Part shown: piece by piece, positions 1 to 7,085 of the stretch | Numbering within the stretch: the first letter of the stretch is position 1 | How the letters are laid out: each line of letters opens with the position of its first letter | Source: Acidobacteriota bacterium | GTDB lineage: Bacteria; Acidobacteriota; Terriglobia; Terriglobales; Acidobacteriaceae | Assembly: GCA_021810735.1 (NCBI GenBank) | Contig: JAJZIF010000121.1 | Coordinates: 1-8,923, forward strand | Direction of reading: 5' to 3' | DNA length: 8,923 bases | Position numbers and translations under genes: made by a program | The notes under the pieces: generated by a model | Seen by the model: the letters and a program-made list of their open reading frames with translations, nothing else | What the model was told of the DNA's origin: nothing | Database searches by the model: none

Positions 1-1150
1 CATAGCAGGCAATCGCCGCCAGCGTCAGCGTCAGGATCGCCGGAGCCGGCCAGTCGCTGCGATAGGCAAGAGCGCAGAGCAACTGAAACACAGCAATTCC
101 CAGACAGCCGAAGAGCATGAGCTTTCTCCGCCCCAGCCGATCCACGAGAACCATCGCCAGAATCGTAAACACCAGATTGATGGCGCCGGTGACCACGATG
201 TCGAGGAAGATCGTGTTCGTTCCGTAGCCCGCGCTTCGATAGACGATACCCGCATAGTTGAACAGCACATTGATGCCGGTCCACTGCTGCAGCGCCACGA
301 GCGCAATGCCCAGCAGCGCCAGACCGCGCACTCCGGGCCTCAGCAGTTCTCGCCAGGAGGATCGGTTCGCCGTCGCGGCTTTCAGGGATTGCTCGATGGC
401 AGCCAGCTCTTCAGAAGCATAATGTCTGCCCCCAATGCGCTCCAGCACTGCTGCGGCTCGCTGTTGCAGTCCGCGATGGAGCAGCCAGCGTGGGCTCTCC
501 GGCAGAAAAGCGGAGGCGACCGTAAAGATGGCCGCGGGCAAGGCGACCGCCGAGAACATCCACCGCCATCCGTACTGAACGTTCCACGAATGCAGCAGCA
601 TCCGGGAAGTCTCGCCGGCCGCCACCGGCCGGGCAATGCACGAATTCACCACCTGAGCCAGCAGAATGCCGACGACAATCGCAAACTGATTCAGGCTCAC
701 CAGACGGCCGCGAACCGCAGCCGGGCTCACCTCCGCGATGTAGAGCGGCGACACGTTTGAACTGAGTCCGATGGCCGTACCACCCACAATGCGCCACAGA
801 ATAAAGCTGCTGAACATCGGCGCCCACCCGGTAAGCACTGAGGAAATACAAAACAGAATCGCCGAAGTCACCAGCACGCCGCGCCGCCCGTAGCGTTCCG
901 CGAACCAGCCGGCCGCCAGCGAACCCGCCAGGCATCCGACCAGCGCGCAACTGTTCGCCCAGCCGACCAGTTCAGGCTGAGTCAGATGAAAGTAAATCTC
1001 ATAGAACTGCCGCGCGCCCCCGATCACCACCCAGTCGTAGCCGAACAGCAGGCCGCCCAGCGCGGCAACCATGGCGATGCCCCACACATATACCATCCGC
1101 TCGGGCCTGTTGGAAGAAGGAGAAGTAGCTTCACGCGCGATTCCGTGCAC
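1..1150 (-). CDS. Sugar porter family MFS transporter (XylE/GLUT-like), 3' end missing
   Basis: Cytoplasmic-membrane sugar transporter, most likely a proton symporter. 383 codons are visible; sugar porters usually have 450-490 residues, so the last helices and the terminal PETKG-type motif lie beyond the left edge. Family signatures in order: GGLLFGYDW in TM1 (residues 32-40), RYGRR in the TM2-3 loop (86-90), YIAEVSP and RGRLVSLNQF through TM4-5 (137-156), PESPRWLL after TM6 (218-224), QQWTGIN in TM7 (288-294) and VDRLGRRK in the TM8-9 loop (336-343). Q155, Q288, Q289 and N294 align with the residues that bind sugar in XylE and GLUT1, so the site looks functional. The start chosen is GTG at 1150, 3 nt after the DUF5107 stop, because AGGAAGG lies 8 nt upstream; ATG at 1096 is the alternative, 18 residues shorter. 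The substrate cannot be fixed: the sequence is closest in feel to xylose/glucose porters, while the locus suggests a deoxyhexose such as rhamnose. Confidence 0.93.
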   Translation of the reverse strand, partial: MHGIAREATSPSSNRPERMVYVWGIAMVAALGGLLFGYDWVVIGGARQFYEIYFHLTQPELVGWANSCALVGCLAGSLAAGWFAERYGRRGVLVTSAILFCISSVLTGWAPMFSSFILWRIVGGTAIGLSSNVSPLYIAEVSPAAVRGRLVSLNQFAIVVGILLAQVVNSCIARPVAAGETSRMLLHSWNVQYGWRWMFSAVALPAAIFTVASAFLPESPRWLLHRGLQQRAAAVLERIGGRHYASEELAAIEQSLKAATANRSSWRELLRPGVRGLALLGIALVALQQWTGINVLFNYAGIVYRSAGYGTNTIFLDIVVTGAINLVFTILAMVLVDRLGRRKLMLFGCLGIAVFQLLCALAYRSDWPAPAILTLTLAAIACY

Positions 1151-1153
1151 GCA

Positions 1154-4100
1154 TCATGCCTTCCTGCCGCGCAGCAGGTCGATGGCGCCGCTGTGGCTGC
1201 AGTCGCGTTTGAGGACCTGCTGTAACAGGTCTCGCCCCTGCTGTTCTTCGCCGCGCCCCAGCAGCGCCTGTGCCTTCAGGAACATTGCCGTCGTCGTCTG
1301 CCGCTCCTGCAGATCCTCGTCGAACAGCAGTAATGCAGGCAGCGATGTCGCGAAGTAATCGATCTTCGCCTTCTGCCCTGCCAGTGCGGTGGCGTAATCG
1401 TAAATCGACTGGAACAGCTCTGCCGCCTCCTTTGCGTGTTGCAGACGCAGCAGCGACATGGCGCTCCAGTACGTCATGTCGGAAATGGGTTGCACCTGCA
1501 TCTGCCGGAAGTCGGACTGGCTCCGCGCCGCCCGCGTCCAGCTTTCTCTGGCCGCCTCCATGTCGCCCTGTTCCGCATAAGCCACACCGAGCCAGTAATC
1601 CACCATGCTCATGTTGCTCAGCAGATGCCTGGCTTCGGCAAGACTCGGAGGCGGCTGCAAGGCCGCGTGGAAGTGCGTTGTGGCTGCACCCGCATCTCCT
1701 CCGCTCAGCGCCTGCTGCCCCAGCAGCACATGCGCGCGGACGTACTGACCCAGCACCAGCCCTTCCCCGCCTTCCCAGGGCTGAAACTGCCGCGAAGTGA
1801 GAATCTGCAATGCCCGATCGGGAGAGCCAACGTCGTTGTACAAAGTCGCCAGGTCGACAGACAGATCGTCTCGTTCCTGCACGAGTTGTCGATTGGCTTC
1901 CAGCAGCGCCAGGCGCTCCGGGAGCGGCGTGCAGGTGCGTTTCGCCAGCTGATCCTGCTCGTAGAAAATGCGCGCATCGGCCGGTGACAATTGCCGCGCG
2001 TGGGCGAACGATTCCATGGCGCGGTCCGCATCGCGCAGCACGTTGTAATATGCAAATCCAAGGTTGCGCCAAACGGTGGGAAATTCCGGATCCAGCTGCG
2101 CCGCCAGTTCCCAGTGGGCAATTGCTTCCCTGTGCCGCCGGCGGTCGTACAGAAAATTGCCGAGATAGTAGGGCGCACGCGCATCCTCGGGATTGAGCCG
2201 AATCGCCTCTGCCAGCAGCAGCATTTCCTCCAGGCGGCTGGGGAACACGTAATCGGCGCAGGCCGCGGCGGCCTTGTGGTACGTTTCCACCGCATGCTCC
2301 CGTTGCCCGCGCAGAAGCAGCGTATGCGCCTGTGCATACAGCAGCATGGTGGAGTCTCCCCCGGAGCTGTCGTTCCGGCCTCCGGAAAATACCTGAAGCG
2401 CCTCTGCGGAAAATCCCGCCCGCAGCAGATCGAAACCCAGGTCGAGCTGCTGTCCGCCATCGCCGGGAATCTCTCCCGTCGCAAGATAGCGGCTGCAGAT
2501 ATCGAGTGGATCGAGTGCCCGCGTCTGGCGCAGCAAATCCTCCGCTTCCTGCGTGCGGTTCAGCTTTCGCAGAATGAGCACCATGAGATTGCGGACATTC
2601 AGATTGTCCTGATCCGTCCGCAGAGATCGCTCGACGTGATCGAGCGCGTCCTGCCAGCTTCCTCGCAGGCTGTCGATCTCCGCGAGGCGACAGTACGCCG
2701 GCCCGCGCCATGCCGCATTCCAGGTGGATTTGTAAAACGCGTCATAGGCGTCATCCGTACGCCCCAGATACAGCAGCGTCCGGCCCAGATTGTAGAAAGG
2801 TTCGCCGTCGTACGGATTTGCGTTTCTCTCCGTCAGTCGCGCAATTGCCGTGCGCAGGTATTTCTCCGCTTCGGAAAATTCCCCGCGCCGCAGATACCAG
2901 CGGCCCAGCGCATGGTTTGCCCGGCTGTCTCCCGCATCGCGCGCTACTGCCTCGCGCCAATATATATCGGGCTCTCTCGTTGGATGGCGATACTGCTCAA
3001 GATGCAGTCCGATGAGGAATAGCTCGTCGCTGGTCCTTACATCCGTCGGCAGGGCAGGCTCGGTCGCAACACTCGGAGAGTCGGCGGGCAGAATGTCCGC
3101 GACGCTGTAGCGCAGAAGCCTGGCTTCCCCCTGTTCGACGCGGATCTCCGGATCACCCGCCTCCTGAGTTGGAAATGTGTGATGAAGCGGTGATGCCGGA
3201 CTGAGATCCCCGCGCCAGATCCCAGCTTCCCGTCCACTCAGCAGAAGCCGCACGCAGCTTCCCGGTCGCTCGCGAGTCACCAGCAAATGGACTTCGATGC
3301 CCTGCCCTGTTCGTTCCACCCGCAGCGCAGCCTCTGTGTTCGCGTCGTCCGGCACTCCGATCTCGCGAATCGGATACCAGTACTGCCGAAACGTCTTTGT
3401 CTCCCCCGGAGCCAGAAAAGAGAAGTCCGGCTGATTATCCGTGTAAGCTCCGGCCATCAGCTCGATATACGGCCCATCGGCTTCAGTAAGATTGCGATCC
3501 CAGGCATAGCCGAAATCGTGATTCCCCCAGGTCCACTGCTTCTTGCCAGGCGCGATATGGTGGTTGGCAACATGCACCACGCCTGCACCTCGCCGATGAT
3601 CGTAGCCGCCGCTAAAGTCGCCCCGCGAGCCGACCACCATGTAGCTGGTGGGAACCGGAATGTTCGCGTACCAGCTCAGATCGTTCGCCGCATAAGTGCC
3701 ATCCGGTCTGAAATGGCTGGGTCTTTCCTCGTCGGGAACTCCGTGCAGGGAGCGCTTCCCGTAGTCGATTCCGTAATACATTCCCCGGCTAAGGGGAAAC
3801 TCGGTGACGGCGCGGCGGGCATGATCCGCGACAAAACGGACATCCCGCGGAAAGAATGACAAATATGCCTCGTGGAAGTGAGTCGCGGCGTTCGCCCACC
3901 ATAAGAATGTCTGCGTATCGGCGGTGCGGTTGTAAAGCCGCACACGCAACTCCACGCGTGCGCTGCCCGGAGAAAGCCGCAGGCCGTGCATCCCCTTCAT
4001 GCGTGCCATCGGATCGTGATCGCTGCACCAGACGACGACACTGCCATCTGCCTCCCGCTCGATGAACGTCTCCACCGGCATAAATGTCGCGGGCCGATGG

Positions 4101-4555
4101 TGCTGCGGCCAGTTGAACTCAACTCCGCCGGAAATCCATGGTCCGGCAAGCCCCACCAGCGCCGGTTTGATTACATTCTGCCGATAGAAGAAGTCGTAGT
4201 TGTTCACCTTGTCCAGGCCAACGTGAATACGCCCGCCAATTTCCGGAAGAACCATCAGCCGGATGTATTCGTTCTCCAGATGGATGGCCTTCCATGCATG
4301 CTCCTCCGGCTGCGTCTCGATTCGGTCGATGACCGGCAGCGGATACACCCGCCCGCTGCTGCCCTGATAGACGCGCTTCTCCAGAAACAGGGGATTGCGG
4401 TCGGGAGCGGCCGGCATGTACGTGCGCAGCCGCACCGATTCCTCCCACGCCTTTACCGGACCGGCTTCCGAAGCCGGCGCTTCGGGCAACCGCAGTTTTG
4501 CGCTCACCCCGGCTTCTGTTTCATCTCCTTTGCGGTCCCGAAGTGACTGTGTCAT
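1154..4555 (-). CDS. DUF5107 domain protein with long TPR-like repeat region
   Basis: Large protein (1133 residues from the ATG at 4555) of unknown biochemical function. The N-terminal part (about residues 35-390) matches what I know of DUF5107: KAWEESVRLRTY near 35-46, FLEKRVYQGSSGRVYPLPV near 57-75, ENEYIRLMVLPEIGGRI at 94-110, and GGVEFNWP at 143-150. The ENEY...LPEIGGRI stretch resembles the entry strands of galactose-mutarotase-like beta-sandwiches, so sugar binding or catalysis is plausible (inference). From about 525 to the C-terminus the protein consists of degenerate TPR-like helical pairs, for example ALGRWYLRRGEFSEAEKYLR near 549-568 and APYYLGNFLYDRRRHREAI near 794-812. There is no signal peptide or membrane segment, so it is probably cytoplasmic. 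The frame opens as far as a TTG at 4618, directly after an in-frame stop; a GTG at 4507 is also possible. None has a well-spaced ribosome binding site, so the N-terminus is uncertain. The sugar porter follows 3 nt downstream, implying co-translation. Confidence 0.88.
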   Translation of the reverse strand: MTQSLRDRKGDETEAGVSAKLRLPEAPASEAGPVKAWEESVRLRTYMPAAPDRNPLFLEKRVYQGSSGRVYPLPVIDRIETQPEEHAWKAIHLENEYIRLMVLPEIGGRIHVGLDKVNNYDFFYRQNVIKPALVGLAGPWISGGVEFNWPQHHRPATFMPVETFIEREADGSVVVWCSDHDPMARMKGMHGLRLSPGSARVELRVRLYNRTADTQTFLWWANAATHFHEAYLSFFPRDVRFVADHARRAVTEFPLSRGMYYGIDYGKRSLHGVPDEERPSHFRPDGTYAANDLSWYANIPVPTSYMVVGSRGDFSGGYDHRRGAGVVHVANHHIAPGKKQWTWGNHDFGYAWDRNLTEADGPYIELMAGAYTDNQPDFSFLAPGETKTFRQYWYPIREIGVPDDANTEAALRVERTGQGIEVHLLVTRERPGSCVRLLLSGREAGIWRGDLSPASPLHHTFPTQEAGDPEIRVEQGEARLLRYSVADILPADSPSVATEPALPTDVRTSDELFLIGLHLEQYRHPTREPDIYWREAVARDAGDSRANHALGRWYLRRGEFSEAEKYLRTAIARLTERNANPYDGEPFYNLGRTLLYLGRTDDAYDAFYKSTWNAAWRGPAYCRLAEIDSLRGSWQDALDHVERSLRTDQDNLNVRNLMVLILRKLNRTQEAEDLLRQTRALDPLDICSRYLATGEIPGDGGQQLDLGFDLLRAGFSAEALQVFSGGRNDSSGGDSTMLLYAQAHTLLLRGQREHAVETYHKAAAACADYVFPSRLEEMLLLAEAIRLNPEDARAPYYLGNFLYDRRRHREAIAHWELAAQLDPEFPTVWRNLGFAYYNVLRDADRAMESFAHARQLSPADARIFYEQDQLAKRTCTPLPERLALLEANRQLVQERDDLSVDLATLYNDVGSPDRALQILTSRQFQPWEGGEGLVLGQYVRAHVLLGQQALSGGDAGAATTHFHAALQPPPSLAEARHLLSNMSMVDYWLGVAYAEQGDMEAARESWTRAARSQSDFRQMQVQPISDMTYWSAMSLLRLQHAKEAAELFQSIYDYATALAGQKAKIDYFATSLPALLLFDEDLQERQTTTAMFLKAQALLGRGEEQQGRDLLQQVLKRDCSHSGAIDLLRGRKA
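1159..1165 (-). promoter_or_regulatory. Ribosome binding site of the MFS gene, inside the DUF5107 gene
   Basis: On the minus strand AGGAAGG lies within the last codons of the DUF5107 gene, 8 nt before the GTG at 1150. It supports GTG over the downstream ATG at 1096, which has no comparable purine run. Its position inside the upstream gene, with only 3 nt between stop and start, suggests translational coupling. Confidence 0.6.
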
Positions 4556-4628
4556 ACCCTTGTGCCGATCCCCTGCGCAAACAGGCGCTCTGTTTCCCAC
4601 TCCGCCGAGAACGAGCAATCAGAAGCGG

Positions 4629-4637
4629 AGAATATCA
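4629..4637 (-). promoter_or_regulatory. Weak extended -10 promoter element before the DUF5107 gene
   Basis: On the minus strand TGATATTCT reads as an extended -10 (TGn followed by TATTCT, 4 of 6 matches to TATAAT). No good -35 hexamer sits about 17 nt upstream. Initiation near 4622 would give a leader of roughly 67 nt to the ATG at 4555. The palindromes at 4639-4722 would then lie just upstream of and overlapping the promoter, as expected for operators. This is a by-eye call with a weak consensus match. Confidence 0.25.
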
Positions 4638-4662
4638 TGACGTGTACGTTACCGTCCATTGT

Positions 4663-4680
4663 TTCAATCTCGCTATTGAA
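4663..4680. promoter_or_regulatory. Candidate operator palindrome TTCAAT-N6-ATTGAA
   Basis: A perfect 6-bp inverted repeat with a 6-bp centre, in the gap upstream of the DUF5107 gene. An 18-bp dyad of this shape is typical of dimeric helix-turn-helix repressors. The left half (TTCAATC) matches the left half of the neighbouring palindrome at 4686-4700 in 6 of 7 positions. The regulator is unknown and not encoded in the window. Confidence 0.35.
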
Positions 4681-4685
4681 CCGGA

Positions 4686-4700
4686 ATCAATCTGATTGAT
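4686..4700. promoter_or_regulatory. Candidate operator palindrome ATCAATC-T-GATTGAT
   Basis: A perfect palindrome with 7-bp arms and one central base. Its centre (4693) lies 21.5 bp, about two helical turns, from the centre of the palindrome at 4663-4680, and both share CAATC/GATTG half-sites. It is flanked by direct AACCGG copies at 4679-4684 and 4704-4709. No T tract follows on either strand, so a protein-binding site is more likely than a terminator. Confidence 0.38.
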
Positions 4701-4785
4701 GCCAACCGGGCACGTACACGTCGTCTCGTTCCAAAAGCCACCACGGCACTGCGTCCTCGATTCCCTTCGGCACCTTCGCGCAATC

Positions 4786-6942
4786 CTACTGTTCGATGAC
4801 AACCGCTGCCGAACGTGCCGGAATCCACACGCTTCCATTTGTAGCCACGCCCTCGATCCGTTCCGGGCTGGCTGCCACCAGTTTGCCTGCATTGGGTAAA
4901 GTCACGCTTGCATGGTGCCCCTTGTCGAATTCCTGATTGATAACCACAACCGCCCGCTTCCCTCCCGCAGCCACAAATACCGAATGGCGGCATGGACCGT
5001 CGGAGGCCACCTGCGCTCCCAGAGTCTCCCTGTATTCGCCATCCCAGAGATAGGCTTTGTACCGCCGGCGCAGCGCGTCAATCTTCTTTCCATATTCCAG
5101 GGTCAGCGGAAAATCCGTCAGGTGTCCCTTGTAATAGAAGGGCTCGTATTGAATTACATATCGCTGCAGCAGAATCATATTCAGCTTTTCCCGGTCGTCG
5201 AAGCCGCTGACCCCGGCCAGCATCAGGCAATTGCGATCGAGATACTGGCAGACCGGCGTTGGCCTTAACCCGGTCTCGGAGACGGGGAAATACTGCATCA
5301 GCCAGTCCTGCGGGCCTTCCCCGGCAAACAGGAAATCGCGATTGACCCGATCGGCAACCTTGCGCAGCCGGGCCGCTATCGGCTGGTCTCCACGATAGAT
5401 GTAGCCAGGGGGGACATAACCGTGGCCCTCCGCGAAGTTGTAGAGAACGATCCCGTGATTGGCCACCTCATCCCATAGCCAGCCGGCTGAGCCCAGCCCC
5501 AGCACCTTCTCGAACTGCTCGGTGGCGATGTTCTGATATTCCGGGTCCATAAAATCCATCACCGCCCGGCGGTGGTTGTTGATCTGTGCCAGCTGCGTTG
5601 GAGTTACGTAGCTGTACCCGCCGTGCTGGTATGGGATGCCGTAGGGATCGGTCGCCTGATATTTGTAAAGCTGTGTCTTGTACCATTGTGTCGTCAGGTC
5701 GGCCCAGTTCAGCTTGCCGAACAGGATCACCTTCACTCCGAGCTTCTGGACGCTGGCGATGGCCTCGTGAAGCTGCTCCCACGTGCCCAGGTGCGGGTCG
5801 GTGCTCATGTTCGGGTCGTCACCATCCTGGCCCCCGATATTCCAACCCACCAGCTGCACCGCGCGAACGCCGTTTTCCGCATATTCCCTGCCGTACTCGA
5901 AGACCTTCGAATAGGGAACGCTGTAATCCTGCTCCGGCGTATTCATCCGCAACATCGTCCACGAGTGCACATCCTTTGCCCACTCCGGAAGCTCAGCGGG
6001 CACGTACCAGGTATTGCGCCACTGGCGGTAAACATCCACACCGGCATGCCAGTCGCCCTGATAGCCCTCGATCACAATTGGAGTAAGGCTGGTCACCGAC
6101 TTCGGGTGAGCAAAGATAAAATGGCAGGTCCTGAACTTCAGGTGCACCGGCCATCCGGATATCGTGTCGGTTTCCGGAACCAGATTGCCTTCGAACAGGC
6201 CGGGATGCTGCTCGAAAGTGTATTCCACATAGTAGGGCAGCGTAGGATCGGAAACCTGAACGTACACTCCCTGCTCGGCGGCCTGCAGGAGACAGAACAG
6301 GCTGTGCTGCGAGCCGAAGGTCTTCGTAGGGTAGGTAACTCCCCAGTAGCCCTTTTCATTCGCGAAGTTCGGGTGGATTTCGTCGAACACGAGATCGCCG
6401 TACGACATCGTCCGCGCTGCCAGCTGCGCGTCGCGCGAAGGTGCGTTCAGGTCGCCGAAATAGGGATAATCGATGGTTTCCACCGTCAGGCTGGATCGGT
6501 TATTCAGCGTCGCTCCGAACGTCAGCTTCCCCTTGGACAGGCTGACGTTGGCCGTCAGCCCGATGGGCAGGATGCCTCCGTGCTGGCTCCAGACGTTGTC
6601 CCAGCGTATCTCCACCTCATGTTCGGAGATCTTCTTCACGCTGGCTGCCTTCTGCTTCTCTCCGAGGACGAAGTTGTCCCGGCGATGGGGCAGCGGCGCC
6701 AGAAGCCGAAAGCTGGCGCCAAGCGCCGGTCGCCGCTCGATCGTCCAGTTCGTCCGCTTATAGATCATCCGCGACAGGACCCCGGTGACAGAGTCGAACG
6801 CCACCAGGAGCTCATCATCTTCCAGCACCACTTCTCCCGCGTCTCCTGGAGGGTGGGCCTGTTCGGCATCGGCCTTCAGATCCGTAGTGAGTGCGCCCAT
6901 CGTCGCCAGCCCGGCCAGCTTATGAAATGTGCGTCGATTCAA
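4786..6942 (-). CDS. Tat-exported glycoside-hydrolase-like protein (probable DUF6259 type)
   Basis: 718 residues, complete. The N-terminus NRRTFHKLAG (2-11) followed by a short hydrophobic stretch is a twin-arginine signal, with likely cleavage after ADA at residue 26, so the protein is exported folded. Layout: a beta-rich N-terminal region (about 35-290), a linker containing GYQGDWHAGVDVYRQW (293-308), a probable TIM barrel (about 320-610), and a C-terminal beta domain (about 635-718). Barrel strands are suggested by VRAVQLVGWNIGG (359-371), VKVILFGKLNW (403-413) and GWLWDEVANHG (487-497). The latter ends in D491-E492, a typical place for a catalytic carboxylate; E542 in FAGEGPQD is a second candidate. 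This resembles DUF6259 proteins and glycosidases of the GH31/GH36/GH101 type in layout, but I cannot assign a CAZy family or substrate. The TTG start follows GGAGG by 5 nt. It lies 143 nt after the secreted hydrolase gene, probably in the same transcript. Confidence 0.85.
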   Translation of the reverse strand: MNRRTFHKLAGLATMGALTTDLKADAEQAHPPGDAGEVVLEDDELLVAFDSVTGVLSRMIYKRTNWTIERRPALGASFRLLAPLPHRRDNFVLGEKQKAASVKKISEHEVEIRWDNVWSQHGGILPIGLTANVSLSKGKLTFGATLNNRSSLTVETIDYPYFGDLNAPSRDAQLAARTMSYGDLVFDEIHPNFANEKGYWGVTYPTKTFGSQHSLFCLLQAAEQGVYVQVSDPTLPYYVEYTFEQHPGLFEGNLVPETDTISGWPVHLKFRTCHFIFAHPKSVTSLTPIVIEGYQGDWHAGVDVYRQWRNTWYVPAELPEWAKDVHSWTMLRMNTPEQDYSVPYSKVFEYGREYAENGVRAVQLVGWNIGGQDGDDPNMSTDPHLGTWEQLHEAIASVQKLGVKVILFGKLNWADLTTQWYKTQLYKYQATDPYGIPYQHGGYSYVTPTQLAQINNHRRAVMDFMDPEYQNIATEQFEKVLGLGSAGWLWDEVANHGIVLYNFAEGHGYVPPGYIYRGDQPIAARLRKVADRVNRDFLFAGEGPQDWLMQYFPVSETGLRPTPVCQYLDRNCLMLAGVSGFDDREKLNMILLQRYVIQYEPFYYKGHLTDFPLTLEYGKKIDALRRRYKAYLWDGEYRETLGAQVASDGPCRHSVFVAAGGKRAVVVINQEFDKGHHASVTLPNAGKLVAASPERIEGVATNGSVWIPARSAAVVIEQ

Positions 6943-6947
6943 TCAAA

Positions 6948-6952
6948 CCTCC
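6948..6952 (-). promoter_or_regulatory. Ribosome binding site fixing a TTG start
   Basis: GGAGG on the minus strand lies 5 nt before the TTG at 6942-6940. It is the strongest Shine-Dalgarno match seen among the gene starts in this window. Together with the twin-arginine motif encoded immediately afterwards, it settles the start of the glycosidase-like gene on a non-ATG codon. Confidence 0.75.
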
Positions 6953-7024
6953 ACAATGTTCGAGCAGTAGTCGATCGGCAATGGACTCCGCACGATCCGG
7001 AGACCCGTTACCAGGATCGAATCC

Positions 7025-7074
7025 AGTGCGGTACGGCTAGCCGGCCGAATGGCATGGGAATTGAGGGCCGCACT
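7025..7074. repeat. Inverted repeat AGTGCGG / CCGCACT with internal CGGCTAGCCG palindrome
   Basis: In the gap between the hydrolase and glycosidase-like genes, AGTGCGG (7025-7031) is the exact reverse complement of CCGCACT (7068-7074). A 10-bp palindrome CGGCTAGCCG sits inside at 7034-7043. In the minus-strand transcript this could fold as a 7-bp stem around a small internal hairpin. No T tract follows on the minus strand, so it is not a terminator for these genes; on the plus strand CCGCACT is followed by TTTTCTC, but no plus-strand gene needs ending here. It could be a processing or stability structure, or chance. Confidence 0.35.
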
Positions 7075-7085
7075 TTTCTCCTTCT

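Larger units (their letters stand above)
4639..4722. repeat. 11-bp perfect inverted repeat GACGTGTACGT / ACGTACACGTC
   Basis: GACGTGTACGT at 4639-4649 is the exact reverse complement of ACGTACACGTC at 4712-4722. Each arm contains a near-palindrome of the form ACGT-N2-ACGT, so the arms could be two separate binding sites for a dimeric regulator rather than a hairpin; the 62-nt spacer argues against a terminator. Centre-to-centre distance is 72 bp, close to seven helical turns, which would place both sites on the same face of the DNA. Confidence 0.55.
4556..4785. other. 230-bp non-coding gap with candidate promoter and operators
   Basis: This is the longest gap between genes in the window, between the stop of the glycosidase-like gene and the chosen DUF5107 start. 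It holds an 11-bp inverted repeat, two CAATC/GATTG palindromes and a weak extended -10 box, each listed separately. I see no G+C-rich hairpin followed by a T tract on the minus strand, so there is no convincing terminator for the upstream gene. No small open frame here is supported. Confidence 0.6.

Noticed and set aside
1131..2711. 526-codon minus-strand open frame overlapping the DUF5107 gene in another frame
   Set aside because: Composition is dominated by Ala, Gly and Arg with no recognisable motif, and it lies wholly over the well-supported TPR region.
1991..3022. 343-codon plus-strand open frame opposite the TPR region
   Set aside because: No recognisable domain, and antisense to TPR-like repeats with clear periodicity; a shadow frame.
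4556..4618. N-terminal extension of the DUF5107 protein from the TTG at 4618
   Set aside because: The extra 21 residues do not form a signal peptide or resemble the family, and the TTG has no ribosome binding site; the ATG at 4555 was preferred, though not proven.
4723..4785. Possible terminator after the glycosidase-like gene (minus-strand GCC-GTGGT-GGC followed by TTTT)
   Set aside because: The stem is only 3 bp with a mismatch beyond, and the T run is 4 nt; too weak to call.
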